A DNA stretch of 47,086 nucleotides from Desulfurococcales archaeon (GTDB lineage: Archaea; Thermoproteota; Thermoprotei_A; Sulfolobales; NBVN01), in NCBI GenBank assembly GCA_027064885.1, contig JAMOOZ010000117.1:1-47086 (forward strand). Direction: 5' to 3'. The position numbers and the translations under genes are program-made. Below are positions 14,871 to 21,663 of this stretch, piece by piece (positions within the stretch are counted from its first letter, which is position 1; each line of letters opens with the position of its first letter). Below the pieces are notes generated by a model. The model ran no database searches, was not told where the DNA came from, and saw nothing but the letters and a program-made list of their open reading frames with translations.

Positions 14871-15647
14871 GTGGTGCCGCGTAGGGGTGTGCCAGAGCCC
14901 AAGGTGGGGGAGGTCGACGACCCCACGTTCAACAGGATATACGAGATTGTTGCCGAGAGGCTGCCCTACGACGCTAGGATACTACTGCTGAGCCACACGG
15001 GCTCCAGGGCCTACGGGTGGAGCTGGTACAACTTCGACTACGACATCCACGGCGTGTTCGCCTGTAAGGGGTGGTGGGACTGGGTTCACATAGGGGTTGA
15101 GGGCTTCGACATCAACATGTACGAGCTGGGCCACCTAATATACATGGATTTGTACTATAAGCATGGAGACACAATTATCAACATGGGCAACCCAATCTAT
15201 CTTGACCCAGAGTTTCCCTATGACGAGATGCTGGACTTGATTAGCACGGACTTCTGGCATGATAGCATGGTTGACTATCAGATTGCGAGGCTACAGACGT
15301 ACTTCAGCGCTAGGACGGCGCTGCACACGTATAGGGTTATGATTGTGCCGATGTACTTCATGAGGTTCGGTAGGTTCGAGCACAACATATTCAGGGCTAT
15401 GATTGAGCTCGGCCTAGACCTTGAGGGCCCCTATATCTGCCGTGAGGCGTACCTTGCACAGTACAAGATAACCAGCAGGAACCCCGTGCTCAGCGAGGAG
15501 GAGCGAGAGCTTGTGTGGAGGGAGATACGGATGCTCCGCGAGATGTTTGCCGAGTACAAGAAGAAGTACCATAAGCCTTGGAGTAGGGAGAAGTGGGAGC
15601 GGTTCATTGAGCTTGTGAGGCCGCTGTGGGCTGAGTGTGAGTACTAA
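14871..15647 (+). CDS. Nucleotidyltransferase (pol-beta/RlaP-like), 258 aa
   Basis: The polymerase-beta-type active site is plain: 'HTGSRAYGW' (Gly44-Ser45) followed by 'NFDYDIHGVF' with Asp56 and Asp58 as metal ligands. The context 'GSRAYG...D-x-D...GVF', followed by a helical domain with 'ELGHLIYMDLYYKHGDTIINM', matches the RlaP-type group of predicted nucleotidyltransferases often found with RNA repair genes. It would transfer a nucleotide to RNA or protein. GTG 14871 and 14874 are both possible starts. The position in the radical SAM operon suggests nucleotidylation is a step in that pathway. Confidence 0.8.
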   Translation: MVPRRGVPEPKVGEVDDPTFNRIYEIVAERLPYDARILLLSHTGSRAYGWSWYNFDYDIHGVFACKGWWDWVHIGVEGFDINMYELGHLIYMDLYYKHGDTIINMGNPIYLDPEFPYDEMLDLISTDFWHDSMVDYQIARLQTYFSARTALHTYRVMIVPMYFMRFGRFEHNIFRAMIELGLDLEGPYICREAYLAQYKITSRNPVLSEEERELVWREIRMLREMFAEYKKKYHKPWSREKWERFIELVRPLWAECEY

Positions 15648-15679
15648 AGCTTTACTGTGGGCTTACCGTGTAGTCTAGC

Positions 15680-16450
15680 GTGGAGGGGCGGGCCGTGATA
15701 AGGCATTCCATCCGCGTGAAAGCGGACGTGTGGATAAACGGTAGGTTCGTCGGCGCCAACAGCCCGACAGAGACGCTTAAGGATGACATTGTAACGGAGA
15801 TGGGCACGTGCGGCAAGAAGGTAACCATTATCGATAAGATATGCCTCGTGGACGACCAGGGCACTGAGAGGGACTGCACTACAGACCTCAGCTACGAAGA
15901 CCACAGCCCTAACTATGTGCTTGTTAAGGGCAGCATACAAGCCACAGCCTCATACACTGTAGCCAAGATTAGGGCTTACAGTGTTGACAAGCTGTACTTC
16001 GAGACCGACTACAGTGTAGCGCTTAACCAGGGGGACGTGCTAGACGTAACGTACCAGATTAGCGCGACTGTAAGCTGCTCGCTTAGCGGCAGCGTTACAC
16101 AGCTGGAATGCGACCCTAGCGGGTACATCCAGAACCTTCTAAAAGCGTTCATAGGTGCTGATAGGGCTGTACTGTGCCTCAAGAGGGCCCTGCTGATGTA
16201 CTATAGTGAGACTGAGGGCAAGTATGTTAGCGGGCTGGCTATAACTCTGAGCATAAGCTATGACACGGCTCAAAACAAGGTTACGGGGAGCGGGAGCGGC
16301 ACCAGCACGCTAGACTTTGAGGCGGAGTACCTAGAGTACGATAATGGTGCTAATCCGCCAGTACCGTTGATAGAGCAGCATTTCAGCCAGACACTGCCAA
16401 TATATAGGGACACCGTGGTCAATGTTAGCTACGAGTTTACTGTTCAGTAA
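15680..16450 (+). CDS. Two-domain beta fibre protein, 256 aa
   Basis: This appears to be an internal duplication. Each half ends with the same type of closing strands: 'YSVALNQGDVLDVTYQISATV' minus its last residue (about 115-134) and 'LPIYRDTVVNVSYEFTVQ' at the C-terminus. Both resemble the end of the 8260 protein ('YSGDQLYIQWKVTVS'). The N-terminal part has a Cys pair around a loop (GTCGKKVTIIDKICL) that may form a disulfide. It is probably a fibre or adhesin component of the virion end. GTG start; last plus-strand gene before the convergent cluster. Confidence 0.65.
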   Translation: MEGRAVIRHSIRVKADVWINGRFVGANSPTETLKDDIVTEMGTCGKKVTIIDKICLVDDQGTERDCTTDLSYEDHSPNYVLVKGSIQATASYTVAKIRAYSVDKLYFETDYSVALNQGDVLDVTYQISATVSCSLSGSVTQLECDPSGYIQNLLKAFIGADRAVLCLKRALLMYYSETEGKYVSGLAITLSISYDTAQNKVTGSGSGTSTLDFEAEYLEYDNGANPPVPLIEQHFSQTLPIYRDTVVNVSYEFTVQ

Positions 16451-16661
16451 CCTCCTCCTCTACTATGGTTTTTTCCGTAACCGTCTCTTTGAGCTCGCCC
16501 GTCTCCTCCAGGGCTCTCTCTGCGACTTCTATGAGGGCTCTGAGTACTGTCTCCCAGCTTGTGTAGAGTTTTGGTGCTAGGGCTTTTGCTAGTGCTACTA
16601 CCTCTATGAAGCTCGCCTTCTCCAGTACCTGCCGCACCTGTTTCCAGTCTACCTCGCTCAC
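16437..16661 (-). CDS. Small acidic helical protein, 74 aa
   Basis: Not recognised. Three short helices (VRQVLEKASFIEVVALAKAL, SWETVLRALIEVAERALEE) and an acidic Thr/Glu tail. It is the last gene of the minus set and overlaps the convergent beta protein by 14 bases. A competing frame on the same strand (16444-16671) is Arg/Gly/Ser-rich and reads as a shadow. Confidence 0.6.
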   Translation of the reverse strand: MSEVDWKQVRQVLEKASFIEVVALAKALAPKLYTSWETVLRALIEVAERALEETGELKETVTEKTIVEEEVTEQ

Positions 16662-16672
16662 GGCTCAGCACC

Positions 16673-17194
16673 TTAGATTAGTACGAAGTACAGGTTTCCG
16701 AGCATGTAGAAGTGCTTGTCTCGCTTGGCTATCTGTATGAACTTGTCGTTTTGGGGCTCGTATATTAGTGGCTCGTCGGTGTCGGCTGGGAATATCAGGT
16801 TGTATGCGTGGCCAGCGTCGTAGTCTAGGACTACTGCGACGGCGTTGACGCCGAAGAACTGGGCCATCCTGGCCTTGAATAGTAGGGCGTACTTGTCGCA
16901 GTCGAACCTGTCGGCCACGTATGGCAGGTAGTTGGTTACGTCCCAGTGGGCCATCATCCCCCAGTCGCTGAGCTTGGCTGTGTACCACTTGCCGTCCAGG
17001 GGGAGCCAGCGCCACCACTGCCAGTTGGGTAGCTTCTGGAGGCGCTGGGCTATCCAGTCGGTATCAACCTCTACCACCTTGGGCTTGAATGGCGGCACGT
17101 AGTTCTTCTTTATGTTGGCTATCTTGACCTCTACCGCCTGTATCTTGGAGAGTATGTCTGGGAGGCTAGCAGCGGGACGCGACAACCGCCTCAC
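16673..17194 (-). CDS. Transglutaminase-like / cysteine-peptidase-fold protein, 173 aa
   Basis: A papain/transglutaminase-like triad is visible: 'DRFDCDKYALLF' (Cys99 at the start of a helix), 'YDAGHAYNLIF' (His129) and 'PLIYEPQND' (Glu146 with the typical Pro-Gln). This Cys-helix, His-strand, Glu-Pro-Gln order is shared by transglutaminase-like cysteine peptidases and by phage proteins of that fold. It might cleave or crosslink a protein such as host S-layer or a virion precursor. A Trp-rich segment (WQWWRWLPL) precedes the domain. It sits among small membrane proteins, so a role at the cell envelope is plausible. Confidence 0.6.
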   Translation of the reverse strand: MRRLSRPAASLPDILSKIQAVEVKIANIKKNYVPPFKPKVVEVDTDWIAQRLQKLPNWQWWRWLPLDGKWYTAKLSDWGMMAHWDVTNYLPYVADRFDCDKYALLFKARMAQFFGVNAVAVVLDYDAGHAYNLIFPADTDEPLIYEPQNDKFIQIAKRDKHFYMLGNLYFVLI

Positions 17195-17492
17195 CGAGTA
17201 GTACTAGTGTGGCGGCCAGGGTGGCTATAAGGAGTCCACGAAATGCCGCGTCTATGATTTGGCTTGCGTAGGAGATGGACTCAAGGTACACGGCTACCAG
17301 CTGTCGTAGCGTTGCGTCTGACGTGGTGTTGCCAGTCAGGTTTAGCTGGTGGAAAAAGGTCTCGTTGACAAGGGCTACCTTAGCCTTTGAGGTGGCCCAG
17401 GCTGCTAGTATGAGCAGTACGGCTGTAAGCGCTAGGACTGCCACTAGGGCTGCCTTGAAAGCTAGTCTGGCCAGGGGGTGTACTTTTCCCAC
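17166..17492 (-). CDS. Membrane protein with two transmembrane helices, 108 aa
   Basis: Start GTG 17492 (MGKVHPLARLAFK) is chosen because the hydrophobic helix follows at once and the start overlaps the end of the 68-aa gene upstream; the frame is open further but that part is antisense-like. TM1 is about residues 10-31 (FKAALVAVLALTAVLLILAA) and TM2 about 82-103 (LLIATLAATLVLLGEAVV). The 50-residue loop between them carries NET, NLT and NTT sequons and would face outside, where archaeal N-glycosylation could act. Its 3' end overlaps the cysteine-peptidase-fold gene by 29 bases. Confidence 0.65.
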   Translation of the reverse strand: MGKVHPLARLAFKAALVAVLALTAVLLILAAWATSKAKVALVNETFFHQLNLTGNTTSDATLRQLVAVYLESISYASQIIDAAFRGLLIATLAATLVLLGEAVVASRC

Positions 17493-17668
17493 TCTTCGAG
17501 CACCTTTATTATCTTGTCCAGCTCCTTGTCTGCCTTCTCTACCATGCTCTTGCACTGTTGGCACTCGCCGTTGCCGCCGTTGCTGGGGCAGAAGTCTTGG
17601 CAGTGTAGTATGTCGCATAGCATCTTGCGTATGCTTTCCGCGTCGAATGTCTGGCCAGTCTGGGGCAC
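17462..17668 (-). CDS. Small Cys-rich coiled-coil protein, 68 aa
   Basis: Not recognised. It has five cysteines in a short span (MLCDILHCQDFCPSNGG, then ECQQCKSM), followed by a charged helix (EKADKELDKIIKVLEEWEK). The spacing C-x4-C-x3-C-x8-C-x2-C could hold a metal or disulfides. GTG start; tight position between the coiled-coil/TM gene and the two-TM gene. Confidence 0.6.
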   Translation of the reverse strand: MPQTGQTFDAESIRKMLCDILHCQDFCPSNGGNGECQQCKSMVEKADKELDKIIKVLEEWEKYTPWPD

Positions 17669-17714
17669 GGGGTCTCACCAGTTCGAGTCTACCGTGGTGG
17701 GGGTGTATAGGGTG

Positions 17715-18038
17715 TTAGGGGGGTTTCCAGTGTAGGCCGAACATTGCTGCTACGAATGATAGAACCATGCCTATGAGCATGAGTACGAACTTGAGCATTC
17801 GGTGGTTTGAGGCGAGCTGCTTTATGTACATGTCCTTGAAGTCGTCGAACTTCCTGTCTAGGTCGTCTAGCTTCTGGCTGAGCATTGCTATGTCCTGCTT
17901 TATTGTTGCTATGGCTTCAACCTCCTTTGACAGTATATCCACGCGCTCCTCAAGCCTGGAGACCCTCTCTCTGAGCTCGGTTATAGCGTCGTATATCTCC
18001 TCGTTTGTGCGCGGGTCTCCGCCGAGTGGCACGGCCAT
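17715..18038 (-). CDS. Coiled-coil protein with C-terminal membrane anchor, 107 aa
   Basis: Residues 12-75 are continuous heptads (ITELRERVSRLEERVDILSK, IKQDIAMLSQKLDDLDRKF). A single hydrophobic helix ends the protein (FVLMLIGMVLSFVAAMFGL). This tail-anchored coiled coil resembles, in reverse order, the pyramid-forming egress protein of Sulfolobus rod-shaped viruses (membrane helix first, then coil), but there is no sequence match I can claim. It could equally be a membrane fusion or scaffold factor. Confidence 0.7.
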   Translation of the reverse strand: MAVPLGGDPRTNEEIYDAITELRERVSRLEERVDILSKEVEAIATIKQDIAMLSQKLDDLDRKFDDFKDMYIKQLASNHRMLKFVLMLIGMVLSFVAAMFGLHWKPP

Positions 18039-18077
18039 CCCCCAGTAGTCTGGGGGGCTGCGGGTAACCTTGTACTG

Positions 18078-18506
18078 TTATGCTCCTAGCTCTGATAGGA
18101 GCTGGGTTAGCGTCTTTGCCCTGTCAAGCTTCTCCTTGTAGAACACGTACCAGACGCCGTTTCTTAGTTCGACCCGCTCGGCCTCGCTCCAGGGGAGTAC
18201 CCTGAAGTCATCCTCGCCCCTCACCTTGACCGCTAGGTAGACTTGGGCTCCAGCCCTCCTGGCATAGTTCATTATGCCCGTGTACTTGTGCTCCTCTATG
18301 TAGATGCTTCGTGGCTTGTCGCGGAGCTTCACCTCGAACATTAGTATCCTGCCAGCCTTGAGTGCTACTATGTCTGGTACGGCCTCGCTGCTCCTGGCGC
18401 CGCTCGCTGGTGCCCTCATGACGCTCCAGCCAGCCTTTTCCAGGCGTTTCTTCAGGCTGTACTCTGCCGTCTTGCCGATGAGTCTTGCTCTGTAGCCGCC
18501 TCTCAC
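18078..18506 (-). CDS. hjc: Holliday junction resolvase, Hjc type, 142 aa
   Basis: This cuts four-way DNA junctions, needed to resolve recombination and replication intermediates; rod-shaped viruses carry one to resolve hairpin-end replication products. The archaeal Hjc pattern is complete: 'GKTAEYSLKKRLEKAGW' (Glu15), 'RAPASGARSSEAVPDIVAL' (Asp45) and 'ILMFEVKLRDKP' (Glu58, Lys60), followed by 'IYIEEHKYTGIMNYARRAGA'. The catalytic spacing is the same as in Sulfolobus Hjc, shifted by three residues. Length is typical. GTG start. It is first in the minus-strand set, divergent from the gene at 18643. Confidence 0.93.
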   Translation of the reverse strand: MRGGYRARLIGKTAEYSLKKRLEKAGWSVMRAPASGARSSEAVPDIVALKAGRILMFEVKLRDKPRSIYIEEHKYTGIMNYARRAGAQVYLAVKVRGEDDFRVLPWSEAERVELRNGVWYVFYKEKLDRAKTLTQLLSELGA

Positions 18507-18587
18507 TGCTGCCCCCAGCTGTGCGTGTTAAGCGTGTGTCGGGGTTAAGTGGGGGGAGGGTAATGGTGTGGTCGGCGCTGCTGGCTC

Positions 18588-18610
18588 TTGTGCACGTACG
18601 GTTTATACGG
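18588..18610 (+). promoter_or_regulatory. TATA box with TGTGCACGTACGG box
   Basis: GTTTATACGG (18601-18610) is a good TATA element for the TTG start at 18643. It directly follows TTGTGCACGTACGG (18588-18601), a variant with a 4-base insertion of the TTGTGTACGG motif found at three other promoters. Confidence 0.55.
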
Positions 18611-18642
18611 GCGGACACAAATGCTCCTACACGGTGTTACCT

Positions 18643-19194
18643 TTGTCCGCCGCCGAGCAGGAGCGCGACCTTGCCCTTGAGCTGCTTGAGCGGTATAGGG
18701 GTGTTGGCGGCGGCCTCGGCGGCGGCAGCTATGATGATGTGGACGAGTACGGTTACATAGGTATAGTTGTGGACGTGCTGTTGAGGAGGGGGCACCCAGT
18801 CTACGCCTGCTCGGCGGCCTATAGGTGGTACAGGTACCGTAGGAGCCTCTTCAAGCTCTACTGGAGGCTTAGGAGGAACCATGAGGCGCCCAGGGACTAT
18901 GTGCGGGCTGTTGAGGACGAGCTGCTGATGACCATGCTGGTTCTCGGCGCCTACTTCTACACGTGCGGCGGGAGATTCGCGAGGCTCGCTGGCGAGAACG
19001 GGAAGAGGTGGGCTAGAGACCTCTACGCAGAGCTCGTAGACTGCGCTAAGAGGCTGCACGCCTACATGAGCCCATGCCTACAGTATAGGGAGCAGGGTAG
19101 GCGGATGGTGGAGCGCTGCTGGGCGGCCAGGGCAGAGCGCGCAGCCAGGGGCGCCGACCCACTACTCATAGAGGGCATAATGCGCAAATACTAG
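18643..19194 (+). CDS. Hypothetical helical protein, 183 aa
   Basis: Not recognised. The TTG at 18643 (MSAAEQERDLALELLERY) is preferred because the TATA box at 18601 places transcription start near 18630, downstream of other in-frame starts. After a Gly-rich loop the rest is helical and Arg/Tyr/Cys-rich (RWYRYRRSLFKLYWRLRRN, 'YFYTCGGRF', 'ELVDCAKRLHAYMSPC'). Strongly basic; nucleic-acid binding is possible. Followed by 650 bases without a gene. Confidence 0.7.
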   Translation: MSAAEQERDLALELLERYRGVGGGLGGGSYDDVDEYGYIGIVVDVLLRRGHPVYACSAAYRWYRYRRSLFKLYWRLRRNHEAPRDYVRAVEDELLMTMLVLGAYFYTCGGRFARLAGENGKRWARDLYAELVDCAKRLHAYMSPCLQYREQGRRMVERCWAARAERAARGADPLLIEGIMRKY

Positions 19195-19849
19195 GCCAAA
19201 CCCATTTCGATCCAACAGTTAAACCACCATCTAACCCCTCCCCGCGCCCCACCCCAAAGAGAGAGGAAGAGACAGGTCAGGGATACAGAGGGCAAGGCCA
19301 GAAAGAGCAAGCTAGAAGCATTGAACCAGGAATTAGAGGCCATTGCTCTAAGATACTACTAGAAGATACAAAGCTAAGAGAATTCTTTATAATTATACTT
19401 TAAGGCCCCACGCTCTCCCAGCCCGCCACGGCGTAACACTCACCCGATATTCTTTCACGCTCCATGCGATTCCATGGATTCACCTCCAGGTAAACCAATG
19501 GAAGCCCACACCATCACACCATAGTGGGACAAGCCTCCCACACATCCCATATACCAACACTTAACCAGACAGTAAAACGAGCACCCCATCAGCCCCAAGA
19601 ACCGTCAGACGATACCCAATTCCGCCCCGCATACTCCCACAGTACAGAACACCAGTGAAAAAGTATAGTGTAATACTGAAAGATGGCTAGCGAGCTCTAA
19701 CACTTCACGCTATACGCTTATACTTGCGTAGGGTTTACAGACCAGTAACCCTATGGATTAGAATGAGGCTCTGATGTGGGGTGTATACCCCAGCCTAGGA
19801 CTGCATACCAGGGAGAAGAAGCGGGTATACCCTATGAGGATCGATTAGG
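19195..19849. other. Non-coding region with promoter-like and palindromic elements
   Basis: No gene of convincing composition is seen in 655 bases. Contents: a stretch at 19205-19240 that is an inverted, degenerate copy of the left-end repeats; a very A/T-rich segment TTTATAATTATACTTTAAGG at 19385-19404, which looks like a strong promoter or a melting site; two GTATACCC palindromes (19778-19791 and 19823-19832). It is the best candidate in the window for a replication origin or for a non-coding RNA driven from the A/T-rich box. Confidence 0.55.
19778..19832. repeat. Two GTATACCC palindromes
   Basis: GGGGTGTATACCCC at 19778-19791 (pairing arms with one G-T mismatch) and the perfect GGGTATACCC at 19823-19832, 45 bases apart. 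A matching GGTATACCCC lies at 1267-1276 just before the RHH gene at 1294, so these may be operator sites for that or another dimeric regulator. Confidence 0.6.
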
Positions 19850-20440
19850 CTATAGCGGTGGGCCAGGCGGGGAAGACGAGCCCAACCCTATGGCTGGGGC
19901 TAGGAGGCTCTTTACCGAGAGGAGGAGCGAGTGGAGAACGTCGAAAAGCTCCTTGAGCCTGCCAGAGCTCTTAGACTTGTTTAGAACGTTCATGAGGCCG
20001 TTAACCCTCTTCTCCAGGTAGCCCTGTATTATCCTGGCGGCCTCAAGCACGTCAACAACCTTCACAAGGGCCTCCGCTAGAACCTTCCTGGCCCCTACGG
20101 TTGTCCTCCTCGCCCTCTCGCTCGCGGCCAGTATCAGCTTGGTAACGTCCCTGTACGGCGGAGCCTTCCTCGCAACCTCCCTGTTAAGCCTGGCCAGCAT
20201 CCGCTGCACATCCCTTGGGCTCAGCGGCCTGCTCTCCTGCGCTGTAACGTACATTGCTAGAACCCATGGCCTGCTGTGGGGCAGGTCGAACTGTATGATA
20301 ACCACTCGCCTATCCTCGCTAGTGTCAATGTTGACCTTGGCGACTGGCTTGTATGGCCTGATAGCCCTGACTAGGGGTAGGAGCAGGCTATTACTCGCGG
20401 AGATAACCTTTTTAAGGGCCTCCCTACTCCACCTACCCAT
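19850..20440 (-). CDS. Hypothetical protein, 196 aa
   Basis: Not recognised. It has a basic N-terminal helix (REALKKVISASNSLLLPLV), one beta hairpin (AKVNIDTSEDRRVVIIQFDL), then 'SPRDVQRMLARLNREVARKA' and a long helical C-terminal half rich in Arg/Lys with a Ser/Pro/Gly tail. The hairpin plus basic helices would suit a DNA- or RNA-binding protein. It sits beside the palindrome-bearing non-coding region, as a replication protein might, but no catalytic motif is seen. Confidence 0.65.
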   Translation of the reverse strand: MGRWSREALKKVISASNSLLLPLVRAIRPYKPVAKVNIDTSEDRRVVIIQFDLPHSRPWVLAMYVTAQESRPLSPRDVQRMLARLNREVARKAPPYRDVTKLILAASERARRTTVGARKVLAEALVKVVDVLEAARIIQGYLEKRVNGLMNVLNKSKSSGRLKELFDVLHSLLLSVKSLLAPAIGLGSSSPPGPPL

Positions 20441-20517
20441 GGCTGTCGCCCTCGTTCTTGTTGGGTTTGGGGTGTTGTGGCGGGTCGGGTCTCGGGCCCC
20501 ACCCCCTCCCTCTCCCT

Positions 20518-20817
20518 CTAAGCGCCAAACCTTGCTGCAACCCTCCGCATAATCGCCTGGGCCCTGAATGCGTCCATCACCTCCTCCGCCAGCTGCTTTG
20601 CAATCCTCCTACGCTCGTCGGGGTCTAGCTCGGGGTGCTTCATCTTAACAACTGTCTCTACCACCTCATATACGCTCTGCGCCACTTCCCGCTCGTCAGC
20701 CCTGCCGCTGGCGTAGACGTATGACAGGTACATTAGAGTCCTAGCTATCTCCATCCTCACCTCGGTGTCGTCTATACCGCTGATAAGGTTGAGTATGACC
20801 TGCTGGACGGTGGGCAT
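20518..20817 (-). CDS. Hypothetical helical protein, 99 aa
   Basis: Not recognised. It is all helical: 'TVQQVILNLISGIDDTEVRM', 'ARTLMYLSYVYASGRADERE', then 'PDERRRIAKQLAEEVMDAF' and a basic end. It starts 1 base after the stop of the small RHH gene upstream, so the pair is co-transcribed and may act together. Confidence 0.65.
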   Translation of the reverse strand: MPTVQQVILNLISGIDDTEVRMEIARTLMYLSYVYASGRADEREVAQSVYEVVETVVKMKHPELDPDERRRIAKQLAEEVMDAFRAQAIMRRVAARFGA

Positions 20818-20818
20818 G

Positions 20819-20974
20819 CTACACGCTCACCCCCAGCTCCTCCAGAGCCTTTACTAGAGCCCGCGCAACGATATCTTCTACCCTCAGCCCCGTCTCGCTG
20901 GCAGCCCGCTCCAGCGCCTCGTAAAGCTTCCTGGGCACCCTAACCTCAAGAACAACTATCGGGGACTCAGCCAT
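20819..20974 (-). CDS. Small RHH repressor, 51 aa
   Basis: Reading the minus strand from ATG 20974 gives a 51-residue RHH protein: strand IVVLEVRVPRKL, helix YEALERAASETG, then LRVEDIVARALVKALEEL. The layout and length match small archaeal viral regulators. It lies between the 180-aa gene (25 bases) and the 99-aa gene (1 base) on the same strand. It would bind DNA as a dimer; the divergent coat-gene promoter at 21.6 kb is a natural target. Confidence 0.75.
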   Translation of the reverse strand: MAESPIVVLEVRVPRKLYEALERAASETGLRVEDIVARALVKALEELGVSV

Positions 20975-20999
20975 CCCCGAGCCCCCGTCTACTCTACCC

Positions 21000-21542
21000 C
21001 TACAGGCCCTCTATTTCAATCTCAACCCTGGGCCTCGGCCCAGCGGGACGCTCCTCCCTCCTCTCCTCCTCTCTGCGCTCCTCGCCCCCACCAGCCTCTC
21101 CACCCTGGGCTCCAGCCTCGCCAGCAGCCTCAGCCTCCTCCTCACCGCCAGCCTCCGCCAGGTACTCCTGCAATATGTCGTCGAACCTGCCCTCCCCACC
21201 AACCTCACTCCACTTATACATGTACTGCTCCGCACGCCGAATATTGTACTGCATCTGCCTCAGCATACGCGCAAACTTAGCCTTCCTCCTAATCTGCTCC
21301 TCAAGCCACCACTCAGGCACCTCTACGGTAACGGATAACACAAACTTATCCCTCTCCTTATTAGTGCCAATACTGTACGAGAGAACAACACCCTTCTCCA
21401 CCAGTTCACGAATCCTATACTGGGCAAACCTTGAGATCACTTCCAACGCGCGCATAACAATCACGTCCACCTGACGCAAAACAAGCTTTTTCAGGAATTC
21501 CCTCTCCTTGGGCGTTATCGACTCACTCAACATATCACCCAA
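21000..21542 (-). CDS. Hypothetical protein with acidic tail, 180 aa
   Basis: Not recognised. Residues 1-120 form helices around one strand pair ('VVLSYSIGTNKERDKFVLSV') and a basic helical segment (EQIRRKAKFARMLRQMQYNI). The last 60 residues are Ala/Gly/Glu with EERREEER runs and no fold of their own. A basic helical core with an acidic tail could be a scaffold or chaperone for the adjacent divergent coat gene. The minus-strand promoter shares the 21.55-21.65 kb region. Confidence 0.65.
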   Translation of the reverse strand: MGDMLSESITPKEREFLKKLVLRQVDVIVMRALEVISRFAQYRIRELVEKGVVLSYSIGTNKERDKFVLSVTVEVPEWWLEEQIRRKAKFARMLRQMQYNIRRAEQYMYKWSEVGGEGRFDDILQEYLAEAGGEEEAEAAGEAGAQGGEAGGGEERREEERREERPAGPRPRVEIEIEGL

Positions 21543-21615
21543 CCAAACACTCTTTCAAATCAAGAGCAATAAACAGTCCATATTACCAATGTATAACGTT
21601 ATGTGCCGCACCCAC

Positions 21616-21655
21616 TAATATACCCGAGGACAGGTGTCCGCGCGTCCAGGAGGTG
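21616..21655 (+). promoter_or_regulatory. Promoter and strong ribosome site of the coat gene
   Basis: TAATATAC at 21616-21623 is the TATA element. GGAGGTG at 21649-21655 is the strongest ribosome site in the window, 8 bases before the ATG, as expected for the most abundant virion protein. Confidence 0.7.
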
Positions 21656-21663
21656 GGTAGAAC

